Shown piece by piece: positions 1 through 8,322 of a stretch of DNA of 29,685 nt. Source of the stretch: CAZJRB01 sp964547995 (GTDB lineage Bacteria > Planctomycetota > Planctomycetia > Pirellulales > Thermoguttaceae). The stretch lies in the NCBI GenBank assembly GCA_964547995.1, contig CAZJRB010000096.1, positions 1 through 29,685 of the forward strand, written 5' to 3'. The notes under the pieces are model-generated. The model made no database searches and was not told where the DNA came from. It saw nothing but the letters and a program-made list of their open reading frames with translations. The position numbers and the translations under genes are program-made. Every line of letters starts with the position of its first letter. Positions within the stretch are counted from its first letter, which is position 1.

Positions 1-223
1 TCGATTCGAGTTTCACGTCCGGATGTCGCGACACGTTTCCGTGCCAGGTTCGAGGATTAGACCCGTCCCGTTTTATTATTCCCATATTCCCAGGAAATCC
101 TCTGTGTTTTTTATTTAGGACTATTGGACGCAGCGACCTGCTGTTGCGGCGCAAGGCGCCTTTCTTCGCCCGCGCCTCGGCAACCCCGCTAGTCGCTGGT
201 CGCGAGTCCAAACGCCCACACCC

Positions 224-1900
224 CTACAAATACGGCCGCCGGTTGTACGCGTTCTCCTGCGGTTGATAAGGCTTGGGTTTACCGTCCGAATCCGGCTGGG
301 TGAGGATGTACACCGCCTTGCCACCGTACGGCTGGTACAGGATCAACTCCTCGCGGTCATCGCCGCAGAGGTCGACCGGCACCGCCTGGACGGCCACCCG
401 GCTTTTCCTGGCCGCAGGGCGCAGGTCTTTCACGACCTGCCTATCCAGCTCGCCGAGTTCGGCGACGATCTCGCCGTTGCCATCGAGGATCATCCGGTCC
501 ACCGGCACCCACAAGGTATCCTCACCCTTGCGCCAACGCACTTTGACGGGCGTATCGGGGTACTTGCGCGAACCGTTCGGGTGCTTGATGCCGCGATGAT
601 GCTGGAATTCCGCCAGCTTGCGTCCGTCTTCCGCGGCGAACGTGTGGAAAATACCGTAGTGCCCGGAAACCTGTACAATTGTTTCGAGCCCTTCACGTTC
701 CGGCAGGAAATTCCCGGCCCAGCCCGCCTGGCCGTGCGACACTTCGTCCTTTGTTTTCTGCCATACCGTTTCGCCTTTGGCATCGAGACAATAGGCGGGG
801 CCGGTTTTGCAGAGGGTCAGCAGCACCCGTTTCTCGCCGTCCAGCGTGAAGACATCGGCGCCGTCGGCGTGCGCCTCGAGGTCGCGGCGGAAAATGGTTT
901 TACCGTCACTGTCCACGGCCAACTGCCCGAATACCACATCATCGCGCCCGTCCCCGGTCAGGTCCGTGACCACCGCCTGGTGGCCCATATCCGCGCCGCG
1001 CTTCTCTTTTTTCGAACAGGGGCGTCCGCGGACTTCCCAGCGTTTGTTAAGCTTATGATCGTAGGCCACGGCGAGCGGCGGAATAGAGCCGGATGCTTCA
1101 TACTTGACGATCACCGAGGCGGGCTTGTCTTTTCCGTCCAGGTGCGCGACCAGCGCCAACGGGGCCGGACGGCTGCTCTGGTAGCCCTTCGGCTGTCTTA
1201 CTGAATTATCGAAGGGGGAAGGCATATCGCGAATAACCTCGCCGGTCGCGCCGGACAGCATCACCAGCCGCGGCTTGCCATCGTTCCAGATTTCGGCCAC
1301 CACTTCCGTCTTGCCGTCGCCGTCAAAATCGTATGCCGTGACCACGGGCCGCAGCCAACCGGCGGGGCTGCTTGTCGCCGAGTCATCCCCGTGGCTCCAC
1401 AGCACTTGGCCGTCCAGGTCCAGCGCTACGAGCCGCGCACAGGCCGACCAATCACTGGCCAGCGATACCAACAGCTCTGCCTGCCCGTCGCCGGTCAGAT
1501 CAGCCGGCAGGGCGAAGCCGCCGGAGAGTTTTTCGAGCGTTACTTTTTTCCACAGCTTCATCTGTGTAGAAGCTGATTCCCCATCGTCAGCGTTCGCCAG
1601 CATCGCCACCCCCTGGCTGTATGTCTTGTGCGGATGTCCGCCTTGGTTGCCGTTGTAGTACAATACCCATTGCCCGTCGATTTTCATCGGGCAGGCGTGC
1701 TGGACAAACTTCGAGTCGAAGTCGCCTTTGTTCCCGGTGCCGGCTAAAATCGGGTTTTCGGAATATCGTTCCCACGGACCGGCAAACGGCCCCCAGCTAT
1801 CCGCCGCCAGCGCCGCCGATCCGGCAAGCATCAAGATAAATACCACTCCCGTATTTGCCACGCCTCGCCATTTCTTCTTGTTTGTCATTACTGCTGCCAT
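224..1900 (-). CDS. Secreted FG-GAP/VCBS-repeat protein with an N-terminal glycosidase-propeller-like segment
   Basis: Predicted exported protein of 558 residues with no assignable reaction. A signal peptide covers about residues 1-33 (KKK, then a hydrophobic run ending LAA). Residues 35-105 resemble the first blade of a five-bladed glycosidase propeller (SENPIL, then WVLYYNGN). From about residue 130 the protein carries FG-GAP-type calcium loops: DLTGDGQAE, DFDGDGKTE, DLTGDGRDD and a degenerate DLCGDDREE. It ends in NRRPYL, a tail I associate with FG-GAP proteins near polysaccharide lyases. I chose the ATG at 1900 because AAGGTG lies 5-6 nt upstream; the next ATG (1888) has no such site. The start lies inside the end of an IS66-like transposase remnant. 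Only one propeller blade is present, so the N-terminus may be a fusion relic. It could bind polysaccharide or belong to a lyase-like seven-bladed propeller. Confidence 0.75.
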   Translation of the reverse strand: MAAVMTNKKKWRGVANTGVVFILMLAGSAALAADSWGPFAGPWERYSENPILAGTGNKGDFDSKFVQHACPMKIDGQWVLYYNGNQGGHPHKTYSQGVAMLANADDGESASTQMKLWKKVTLEKLSGGFALPADLTGDGQAELLVSLASDWSACARLVALDLDGQVLWSHGDDSATSSPAGWLRPVVTAYDFDGDGKTEVVAEIWNDGKPRLVMLSGATGEVIRDMPSPFDNSVRQPKGYQSSRPAPLALVAHLDGKDKPASVIVKYEASGSIPPLAVAYDHKLNKRWEVRGRPCSKKEKRGADMGHQAVVTDLTGDGRDDVVFGQLAVDSDGKTIFRRDLEAHADGADVFTLDGEKRVLLTLCKTGPAYCLDAKGETVWQKTKDEVSHGQAGWAGNFLPEREGLETIVQVSGHYGIFHTFAAEDGRKLAEFQHHRGIKHPNGSRKYPDTPVKVRWRKGEDTLWVPVDRMILDGNGEIVAELGELDRQVVKDLRPAARKSRVAVQAVPVDLCGDDREELILYQPYGGKAVYILTQPDSDGKPKPYQPQENAYNRRPYL

Positions 1901-2139
1901 GTTTCACCTTGTTTTTGTGTAATTGTTTTCCGCGTTCTTGTCAGCAGCGGTAGGGGCTGGCGTGAGCAGAGGATGTGGCTGAGGTATTCGATCACGTTGA
2001 GGGCCTGTTGATGGCATGTTTGCAACACCGACATCAGGATCGATTGGGCTTGTGCCCCGCGCCAGGTGCGGTTGCCGCCCCAGACCTTGCGATTGACCAC
2101 CGCCCCCTGTATGATATAGTCGGAAGGTCCTGCCAGCAA
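1888..2139 (-). pseudogene. C-terminal remnant of an IS66-family transposase
   Basis: The translated 83 residues match the pattern of the IS66 TnpC C-terminus: AVVNRKVWGGNRTWRGAQAQ, then ILMSVLQTC, then an EYLS helix and RQPLPLL. In planctomycete IS66 transposases the block before this normally reads like ATNWRAEQAIRPAVVNRK; here it is degenerate (SDYIIQGAVVNRK), and nothing upstream of about 2140 looks like transposase. The DDE catalytic core is absent, so it cannot be active. The last codons (…KQGETWQQ, stop at 1888-1890) contain the ribosome binding site and first codons of the downstream minus-strand gene. I saw no terminal inverted repeats. The family call comes from motif recognition only. 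Confidence 0.7.
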
Positions 2140-2314
2140 GAGATTTGTGTTTGAAAGTTTGGCGGGTGTGCCGCCCGACTTATTGAGGCTTGCATAGCCA
2201 ATGATCGAGGCCGACCAGCGGGAGGCCGGTTTTTGCGAGCCACGGCATGAACCGTCCGACCATTAGAAATGCAAATATCAATAAGCACGAACTCCCACCC
2301 ACAGGAGACTTTCT

Positions 2315-4189
2315 ATGATTTTCCTCCGCCGAACTCGATCGTTCTTGCCCACCGCCGCCGTCGCAGTCTTGTGTTTTGCGATAAGTTGTGGCGTGCTGCT
2401 CGCCGCTGAAATCACCTTTTATTCGTTCTCTGACAGCCACTACGGTGCCGACAGGGGCGGCAAACGGCCGCCGAAAACCCGGTGTAGCGAGGTCGAGATC
2501 ATCAACTCCCTGCCGGGCGTTGCCTACCCTCAGGTCATTGGCGGAATCGTGGATGTGCCGCGCGCGGTCATCATGCAGGGTGATCTTATCAACGACGGCA
2601 CGGTCGCCGGCAAGTACGAAACGCAATGGTCTGACTTCATCGCCGACTTTGGCGTCAACGGAGAGGGCCGATGCAAGTACCCGGTTTTCGAAGGTGTCGG
2701 CAACCATGACGTCAACCCAAACCTGTATGTATTCAATCAGGTCAGAGAACGCAACCGAATTCGCAAGAGACTTGGCTACATTGCCAATGTGTCACCCAAC
2801 GGTTACCACTACTCCTGGGACTGGGACGGCGTGCATTTCGTCAATGTCAATCTGTTTCCTGGCAATGTCTGGGAAGGCGAGGCCGACACGTATGGACGCG
2901 GACACGATCCTCTATTTGCCCGCGACTTCCTGGTGGCAGATCTCAAAAAGCACGTTGGCGATTCCGGTCGCCCAGTTGTTGTCGTGCATCACTTCCGTCC
3001 CATCGACGAGAATTGGTGGACCTATAGCGCCGCCGACAAGTATCAAAAAGCCATACAGGACTACAATGTGATTGCTATCCTCGTTGGCCACCAAGGTGGT
3101 GGAGTAAACAATGCCTGGAGGGGTATCAACTGGATCAGCAGCAATGGCAACCTGACTGTTGTCCGCATCAGAGACAACGCGTTCTCAGCCATTGTCCGCG
3201 CCCCCGATGGATGGGGCCAGACAATGCAGAAGAAAATCTTCTATTCGTGGAGCGAGTCCGGCTTGCCTGCCGCCGTCAACAATGGAGATTGGGCCAAACG
3301 GATTGGCCCGTACAGCGCGACGCTTTCGGGCAAGCTAATCTACGAAGCAGCCCCGTCGACCGAACTGAAGGTCTATTGGGGCAGCACGGATGGCCGTGAA
3401 GACCCCGAAGCATGGGAATGTTCCCGGAGCCTCGGAACGGTCCACGTCGGCAACAAAGCATCGGTCGAAGTTACCGGCCTCAAGCCTTGGACTAAGTACT
3501 ACTATCGTACCGCGGCCATCAACAGCAAAGGGACCGCGTGGGCTGCCGCCTCGATTCCCTTCTCCACGGCCGGTGTTCTGCCGGCAGACTGGAAGGCCGT
3601 GCAGATCGGTTACGAACAACGTCCGGGTGGAGGCGCACACTTCGACAAAGGCGTCTTCACGGTCCGTGGCTCGGGTCGTGACATCGCGGAACGTAATGAA
3701 CGGATCGACAACTTCCAGTTCCTTCACAAGGCGTTTTCTGGAAACGGCGAAATCAGTGCTCGCATCACATCGGCTGAGATCAACACGCGGCAACCAAAGA
3801 TCGGCGTTATGTTTCGCGAGACGCTCGACGCCGGCTCCAAGAATGTCGCCCTATTGCTTGTTCCGCGCAAGGGCATCCGCTTCTCGGCCCGCACCGAGAA
3901 CGACAATTCCAGCAGTTCGAGCATGAACGTGGCCATGAACACTGTCCCCTGCTGGGTGAAGCTCACCCGCAACGGTGACACCTTCACGGGTTACATTTCC
4001 GTGGACGGCACCGCGTGGGAGCAGGCCTGCGATCCGATAACAGTCGAGATGGGTGAAGACATTTCCATCGGGTTGGCCGTCACGTCCGGCAGCCGCGACG
4101 AATCGCGACTCCACACGTCCCACTTCGACAAGGTCGTGGTCTCCGAGTACCGTCCTGGGGAAAGACCTTCCAGTCGGATTTCACCGTAG
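2315..4189 (+). CDS. Secreted calcineurin-like metallophosphoesterase with FN3-like and C-terminal beta-sandwich domains
   Basis: Exported 624-residue protein with a signal peptide at about 1-31. The metallophosphoesterase fold is marked by its metal ligands in order: D40-S-H42, G89-D90 with N93-D94, N130-H131-D132, H225/H226 and GH259. These would hold a dinuclear metal centre for phosphomonoester or phosphodiester hydrolysis; the substrate is not evident. Residues about 330-415 are fibronectin-III-like (VYWGSTDG, then TGLKPWTKYYYRTAAINS). Residues about 420-610 resemble a concanavalin/DUF1349-type sandwich. AGGAG sits 7 nt before the ATG. It is the only plus-strand gene of the left half and is convergent with the CBM-like gene, which it overlaps by about 200 bp. 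Its last 13 residues look like antisense of that neighbour, suggesting the natural 3' end was lost. Confidence 0.85.
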   Translation: MIFLRRTRSFLPTAAVAVLCFAISCGVLLAAEITFYSFSDSHYGADRGGKRPPKTRCSEVEIINSLPGVAYPQVIGGIVDVPRAVIMQGDLINDGTVAGKYETQWSDFIADFGVNGEGRCKYPVFEGVGNHDVNPNLYVFNQVRERNRIRKRLGYIANVSPNGYHYSWDWDGVHFVNVNLFPGNVWEGEADTYGRGHDPLFARDFLVADLKKHVGDSGRPVVVVHHFRPIDENWWTYSAADKYQKAIQDYNVIAILVGHQGGGVNNAWRGINWISSNGNLTVVRIRDNAFSAIVRAPDGWGQTMQKKIFYSWSESGLPAAVNNGDWAKRIGPYSATLSGKLIYEAAPSTELKVYWGSTDGREDPEAWECSRSLGTVHVGNKASVEVTGLKPWTKYYYRTAAINSKGTAWAAASIPFSTAGVLPADWKAVQIGYEQRPGGGAHFDKGVFTVRGSGRDIAERNERIDNFQFLHKAFSGNGEISARITSAEINTRQPKIGVMFRETLDAGSKNVALLLVPRKGIRFSARTENDNSSSSSMNVAMNTVPCWVKLTRNGDTFTGYISVDGTAWEQACDPITVEMGEDISIGLAVTSGSRDESRLHTSHFDKVVVSEYRPGERPSSRISP

Positions 4190-4560
4190 TGCCATTGTTC
4201 CTTTTCGAATCCCCAACCGCCGGTGGTGGGAAATTGGACCAGGGCCTGACCGTTGCCCGCACGTACTCGGATGGACGCGGGGTCAGGAAAGGCTCGGGCA
4301 AACTTGACCGTCACGTAGAGCGGATCGCACCGTTGGGGGATTTCGATGCTCCAACGCAGGAAATCGCCCACGTCGCGTCCCCAATCATTGTCTGCGATTC
4401 TCCCCTCCGAGGCGGTTTCTTCCATGCGGTAAAAGGTTGCCTGCGAACCGCTTTGAGCAGCGTAGTCCTCCGCCTCGATCCACGCTTTCCACTCCTTGGC
4501 TGGAGCATTGACCGCTGCCAAAGACATGACGACAACGACAAGACACCCCACTGTCCTCAT
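3991..4560 (-). CDS. Secreted CBM6/CBM35-like carbohydrate-binding protein, C-terminus probably truncated
   Basis: The start at 4560 is chosen because GGGAG precedes it by about 6 nt; the in-frame ATG at 4587 lacks such a site. A signal peptide (MRTVGCLVVVVMSLAAVNA) leads into a jelly-roll module that begins WIEAEDY, the usual CBM6/35 opening, and continues through DFLRWSIEIP and YVTVKFAR to LSPGRY. Beyond about residue 138 the frame runs antisense through the end of the metallophosphoesterase gene and no longer looks like a family sequence. Such modules are normally attached to a catalytic domain, so this is probably the front end of a once longer gene. It lies 99 nt downstream of the mutarotase-symporter gene on the same strand and could be the last gene of that transcript. 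Confidence 0.6.
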   Translation of the reverse strand: MRTVGCLVVVVMSLAAVNAPAKEWKAWIEAEDYAAQSGSQATFYRMEETASEGRIADNDWGRDVGDFLRWSIEIPQRCDPLYVTVKFARAFPDPASIRVRAGNGQALVQFPTTGGWGFEKEQWHYGEIRLEGLSPGRYSETTTLSKWDVWSRDSSRLPDVTANPMEMSSPISTVIGSQACSHAVPSTEM

Positions 4561-4659
4561 AAACGACTCCCGTTCTATACTGAGCATGGCACCTTCGCGG
4601 GCAATGCCACCGCAGAAGAAGGTCGGTGCACGGATTGCAGTGTACCCAGATCTTTTCTT

Positions 4660-7299
4660 TTATTCTTGATCCGGTCTCAAAGAGTAGATGGTCAACCCGC
4701 GGGTCTTGGTTTCATCCCCTTTCAGGAGGAATCCGAGCAGGTAGCCCAGCAGCACCGTCGTGGCGATGCCGATCCCGCCGAAGAGTTTGCCGTGAATGGC
4801 GACGTCGCCGAACTTGAGGTACATCGACAAGGAGATGCCCACGACCGCGGCGATCACGGCGCTGGTGCCACTGGCGCGGCGTGTGAAGATGCCCAGCAAG
4901 AACAGGCCCGCCATGGGGCCCCCGATCAGACCGATCAGACTGATGAACGAATCCCACATCGACGTGCTGCCTGACAGGTGGAAGTAGATCGCCATGCCGG
5001 TGCCCATCGTCCCGAGGACGACGGTCAAAACCCGGGCCAGGAACAGGTTTCTCCTGTCGTCGGTTACCAGCCCGAACCGACGGACAAAATCCGAGACAAG
5101 GGCAGTGGACGTGCTATTCATGCTGGTCGAGATCGTCGACTGCGCGGCGGCGAAGATGCCGGCCACGACAAGACCGGCGATGCCCACGGGCAGTTGCCGG
5201 GCGATGAACAATGGAAAAACCGCGTCGTTCTTGAAACTGGGATCCAGCAGTCCCGGATTCGACTTGTAGAAACAGAATAGCGCCGTGCCGAGTCCGAAGA
5301 AGAGCAGGCTGGCCGGAATCGTGATGAAAGCGTTCACCCAAATCGCCTTGGCCGCCTTCTTTTCGGTCGCCGTCGACACGTAGCGCTGCACCACGGCCTG
5401 ATCGGATGTGTACGGAATCAGATTGTTCGCGAGGGCCCCAACCAGGACGACCCAGAGCACCTCGTGAGAATACTGCCCAAACGCGAAAAGATCGGCGTCT
5501 TTGATCAGGGTGAACTTGTGGGCCTGATTCGCCATCTCGACGAAGCCGCCAAACCCGCCGTCGACTCCCCCGATAAGCAGGACGAGGCTCAGCAATCCTC
5601 CGCCCAGCAGAATGATGGCCTGGATGGCGTCGGTCCAGACCACGGCCTCCAGACCGCCCATGGAGCAGTAGATGATACTCAAAAACCCCATGACGCAGAT
5701 GATGGTGATGACGTCTACGTCCGGTAGTACTGCATTCAAGGCCAGGGCCGGGAGATACATCACGATGGCCATGCGTCCGACCTGGAACAGGATGAAACTC
5801 AGGCTGCCGAAAGCCCTCGCAAAAACATTAAAGCGTTTTTCGAGATACTCGTAGGCCGTCGTGGCGTCGATGCGGCGGAAGAACGGCAGGATGAAGTAGA
5901 TGATAAACGGCGCGACCGCCACGATCCCCATGTTGTAGATAAAATCTTTCCAATCGGTCGCAAAGCTTTTGGCGGGCAGGGCCACAAAAGTAATCGAACT
6001 GAGCATGGTGGCGAAGATACTCAGCCCGGCGACCCACCAGGGAATCCGCTGACCGCCGCGGAAGAAGTCGTTGGTGCTCTTGTTGCGGAAGGAAAAGAAC
6101 ACGCCGACGCCGATCATCGCCGCCAGATAAACGACCAAGGTGATCCAATTGATCACACCGAAGCTTGTCTCGCTGGTCTTCGCGGTGACGCTCCAGATCT
6201 TCGGCGAGCGGACACGCGGACGCACCTCGCCGCTGGCGACGATGATCCGATTGTCGTGGACCACGGCGGGCGTGGTCACGTGGTTCGCCGGTTGCTGCCC
6301 GCCGTCGGCCCACGAATCGGTGATCGTGTGATAAACCAAGGTTCGCTTGACGAACCCCGGATGTTCGTCCTTGAGCTGCTCGGCCTGGAAGAAATCCTTG
6401 CCCGTGTCTCCGCCGAGCACAAAAATGTGGCTTTCGCCCAATGGCGCCGCCACACCAGCGGCGCGGGGCTCGGGAAGATCGCTACAACGACGCCAAACGC
6501 TCGTGACGAGGTTGTGTTCCCAAACATCGGTGAGGAAGTCGATTCCGCCCTCGGCGTGCGGGTCGTTTCGCCGGCCGCCGATGATGTAAAGGCAGTCGTG
6601 GGCCGCGTTTCTCTGCGCAACCAGCATGTGGAAGGCCCGCTCGGGGATCGCCTTGGGCCAGGGAAGGCTTTCCCATTCTGGTTTTTCGCAGCCGAGGTCC
6701 AATTTCCAAAAAACACGAGCCGCAGTTTCGAGCTGCAGCCCGGTGGTTCCGCCCGCCACGTAGACCACATCTTCGACGACTGCTGCGCTGGAGTAGCACA
6801 GCGGGCCCGGCAAATCCGGCAGCGGCTTTTGAACAACGGCGCCTTTTTCGAATCTCAGAAGAAACGCATTCTCAAAAACCGCTTGTCCATCATTGCCGCC
6901 CAGGCAAACGACGCCCTGGGAAGTCGAGGCCGACGCACCGTAGGCGACCCGATACTCGGTACCGCCGTTTTTCAGTGTGCTAATCTGTCCGGCCCAGTTG
7001 CCGTCTTGCAGATCATAAGCCCATACGAACGGGTGCCAAACCTTGTCGTTTTCCCAAACCGGCTTGGGGAAATTAGCCCCGCCGGCCAGGATGAGATGGT
7101 CGTTATGCACACCGACAAAAGGACCCGCCATGCCAGGTTGCTCGACCTGGCCCGGATTCGGCGGTAGCTCAGTCAGCTCGTTCCAGGACAAAAAGTCGGC
7201 GGCCCGGGCATGAATCGGCCCTGCCGCCAGAACGGCGAGAAGAAGCATGGCCGAATGTTTCCAAATCCACGCCCAGTCGTCGAGTTTCTTCAGCAGCAT
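4660..7299 (-). CDS. Fusion of NanM-like kelch mutarotase (sialic acid epimerase) and SSS-family sodium symporter
   Basis: An 879-residue two-part protein. After a signal-like N-terminus, residues about 40-370 form a six-bladed kelch propeller (blade ends LILAGGANF, VVCLGGNDG, VVYVAGGTTG, CLYIIGGRR, HIFVLGGDTG, RIIVASGEV). The opening LPPNPGQVEQPGMAGPFVG fits the cyclically permuted mutarotase family related to NanM, which converts alpha to beta N-acetylneuraminate. Residues about 382-870 are a sodium:solute symporter with roughly 13 membrane segments, beginning INWITLVVYLAAMIGVGVFF and containing the typical GGLEAVVWTDAIQA stretch. The fusion would place the epimerase outside the membrane, feeding its own transporter. 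GAGGG lies 6 nt before the ATG, and the gene follows nanA by 15 nt. Sialic acid as cargo is inferred from the kelch half and neighbouring nanA and sialidase genes. Confidence 0.9.
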   Translation of the reverse strand: MLLKKLDDWAWIWKHSAMLLLAVLAAGPIHARAADFLSWNELTELPPNPGQVEQPGMAGPFVGVHNDHLILAGGANFPKPVWENDKVWHPFVWAYDLQDGNWAGQISTLKNGGTEYRVAYGASASTSQGVVCLGGNDGQAVFENAFLLRFEKGAVVQKPLPDLPGPLCYSSAAVVEDVVYVAGGTTGLQLETAARVFWKLDLGCEKPEWESLPWPKAIPERAFHMLVAQRNAAHDCLYIIGGRRNDPHAEGGIDFLTDVWEHNLVTSVWRRCSDLPEPRAAGVAAPLGESHIFVLGGDTGKDFFQAEQLKDEHPGFVKRTLVYHTITDSWADGGQQPANHVTTPAVVHDNRIIVASGEVRPRVRSPKIWSVTAKTSETSFGVINWITLVVYLAAMIGVGVFFSFRNKSTNDFFRGGQRIPWWVAGLSIFATMLSSITFVALPAKSFATDWKDFIYNMGIVAVAPFIIYFILPFFRRIDATTAYEYLEKRFNVFARAFGSLSFILFQVGRMAIVMYLPALALNAVLPDVDVITIICVMGFLSIIYCSMGGLEAVVWTDAIQAIILLGGGLLSLVLLIGGVDGGFGGFVEMANQAHKFTLIKDADLFAFGQYSHEVLWVVLVGALANNLIPYTSDQAVVQRYVSTATEKKAAKAIWVNAFITIPASLLFFGLGTALFCFYKSNPGLLDPSFKNDAVFPLFIARQLPVGIAGLVVAGIFAAAQSTISTSMNSTSTALVSDFVRRFGLVTDDRRNLFLARVLTVVLGTMGTGMAIYFHLSGSTSMWDSFISLIGLIGGPMAGLFLLGIFTRRASGTSAVIAAVVGISLSMYLKFGDVAIHGKLFGGIGIATTVLLGYLLGFLLKGDETKTRGLTIYSLRPDQE

Positions 7300-7314
7300 C
7301 CGAGTCCCTCATGT

Positions 7315-8322
7315 TTAGCCAACGGATCGATCTTGCGTCGTGTTGAGGTAGTCGCCCACGCCGGCCTCCTGCAAACGCGCCATCATTTGAGCCGCCGCCT
7401 CTTCAGGAAGCTGTGGCAACGGACGGGATACGGTCGCGCCGATTTGCAGTCCGATGGCGCGCAGTAAGGCTTTGGCGGCGGAAAAGAAGGCCCCGGTTTC
7501 CGCCAAGATCTCGATGCCCCTGATAGCGAGGTCCTGCATTCTTTGGGCCCGCGTTTCGTCACCGTCATGGAACGCTTTCATCAGTTCGTGGTAGATCGGC
7601 GCCATGAAGTTGTAGGTGCTCCCGACCGCGCCGGTGGCGCGGCACTGCAATGACTTGAGCAGAAGTTCATCGCGCCCAAACAGAATGTCGTATCTGCCGT
7701 TGTCATATTGCACACACTTCCGATAGTCGGCGAGGTCTTCAAACGTGTATTTGACGCCGGCGAAATTCGGGATGCTTCCGACCGTCTTCAGCAGGTCGAT
7801 CATGGGAAAGTCAACCTGATTCATCGCCGGCATGTGGTAGTAGTAATACGGTATGCCTGGGGCGGCTGCGGCGGTTGCGGCGATGTAGTCGGCCAGCGCT
7901 GCCACGGTTGGCGGGCGATAAAACACCGGGCCGATTTCGCCCACGGCCGAGGCTCCGATCGTTGCGGCGTGGGCCGCCAACGCCTGGCTCTCCTTCTGGC
8001 AAACGTGCCCCACATGCACAATCACCTGAAATCCTTCCGGGGCAGCTTGAACCCACCGCTCGGCAATGACCCGTCGCTCGGCAATCGTCAGCGACAGCCC
8101 CTCCCCCGTCGTGCCATTGATGAACGCGCCGCCCACGGAGTTTGCATGGAGCATCCGCGCGTACGGGGGAATGATCTCCAGATCCACGCTTCCGTCGGGC
8201 TGGAAACCCGTTAGCGGGGCCGCAATCAACAACTCCCTCCCCCCGGCGCGCAAAAGCGAGCCGGGCGATCGTCGCGGTGCAAGTTGCAAAGGATTGTCCT
8301 CGTTGTTGTTGGTCATCGTCAC
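7315..8322 (-). CDS. nanA: N-acetylneuraminate lyase (DHDPS/NanA family)
   Basis: Class I aldolase of the DHDPS superfamily, 335 residues, expected to cleave N-acetylneuraminate to N-acetylmannosamine and pyruvate in the cytoplasm. The pyruvate-binding loop is G-T71-T72-G-E74 within FINGTTGEGLSLT. The catalytic tyrosine is Y162 (YHMP), and the Schiff-base lysine is K191 in FAGVKYT, the signature of NanA rather than DapA. About 28 extra N-terminal residues precede the barrel. The frame opens with GTG at 8320-8322, which overlaps the stop of the upstream aldolase (GTGA); GGAG lies 8 nt before it. An ATG two codons on (8316) is an alternative. It sits between a paralogous aldolase and the mutarotase-symporter, which supports sialate use. 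Confidence 0.85.
   Translation of the reverse strand: MTMTNNNEDNPLQLAPRRSPGSLLRAGGRELLIAAPLTGFQPDGSVDLEIIPPYARMLHANSVGGAFINGTTGEGLSLTIAERRVIAERWVQAAPEGFQVIVHVGHVCQKESQALAAHAATIGASAVGEIGPVFYRPPTVAALADYIAATAAAAPGIPYYYYHMPAMNQVDFPMIDLLKTVGSIPNFAGVKYTFEDLADYRKCVQYDNGRYDILFGRDELLLKSLQCRATGAVGSTYNFMAPIYHELMKAFHDGDETRAQRMQDLAIRGIEILAETGAFFSAAKALLRAIGLQIGATVSRPLPQLPEEAAAQMMARLQEAGVGDYLNTTQDRSVG

Noticed and set aside
121..223. A small gene or terminator at the left edge
   Set aside because: The short minus-strand frame here mostly overlaps the FG-GAP gene. A GGCGC/GCGCC hairpin near 155-167 has no T-run on the relevant strand, so a terminator is not supported.
2161..2175. GGCGG-GTGTG-CCGCC hairpin as terminator
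   Set aside because: The stem is only 5 bp and is followed by no T-run in either direction.
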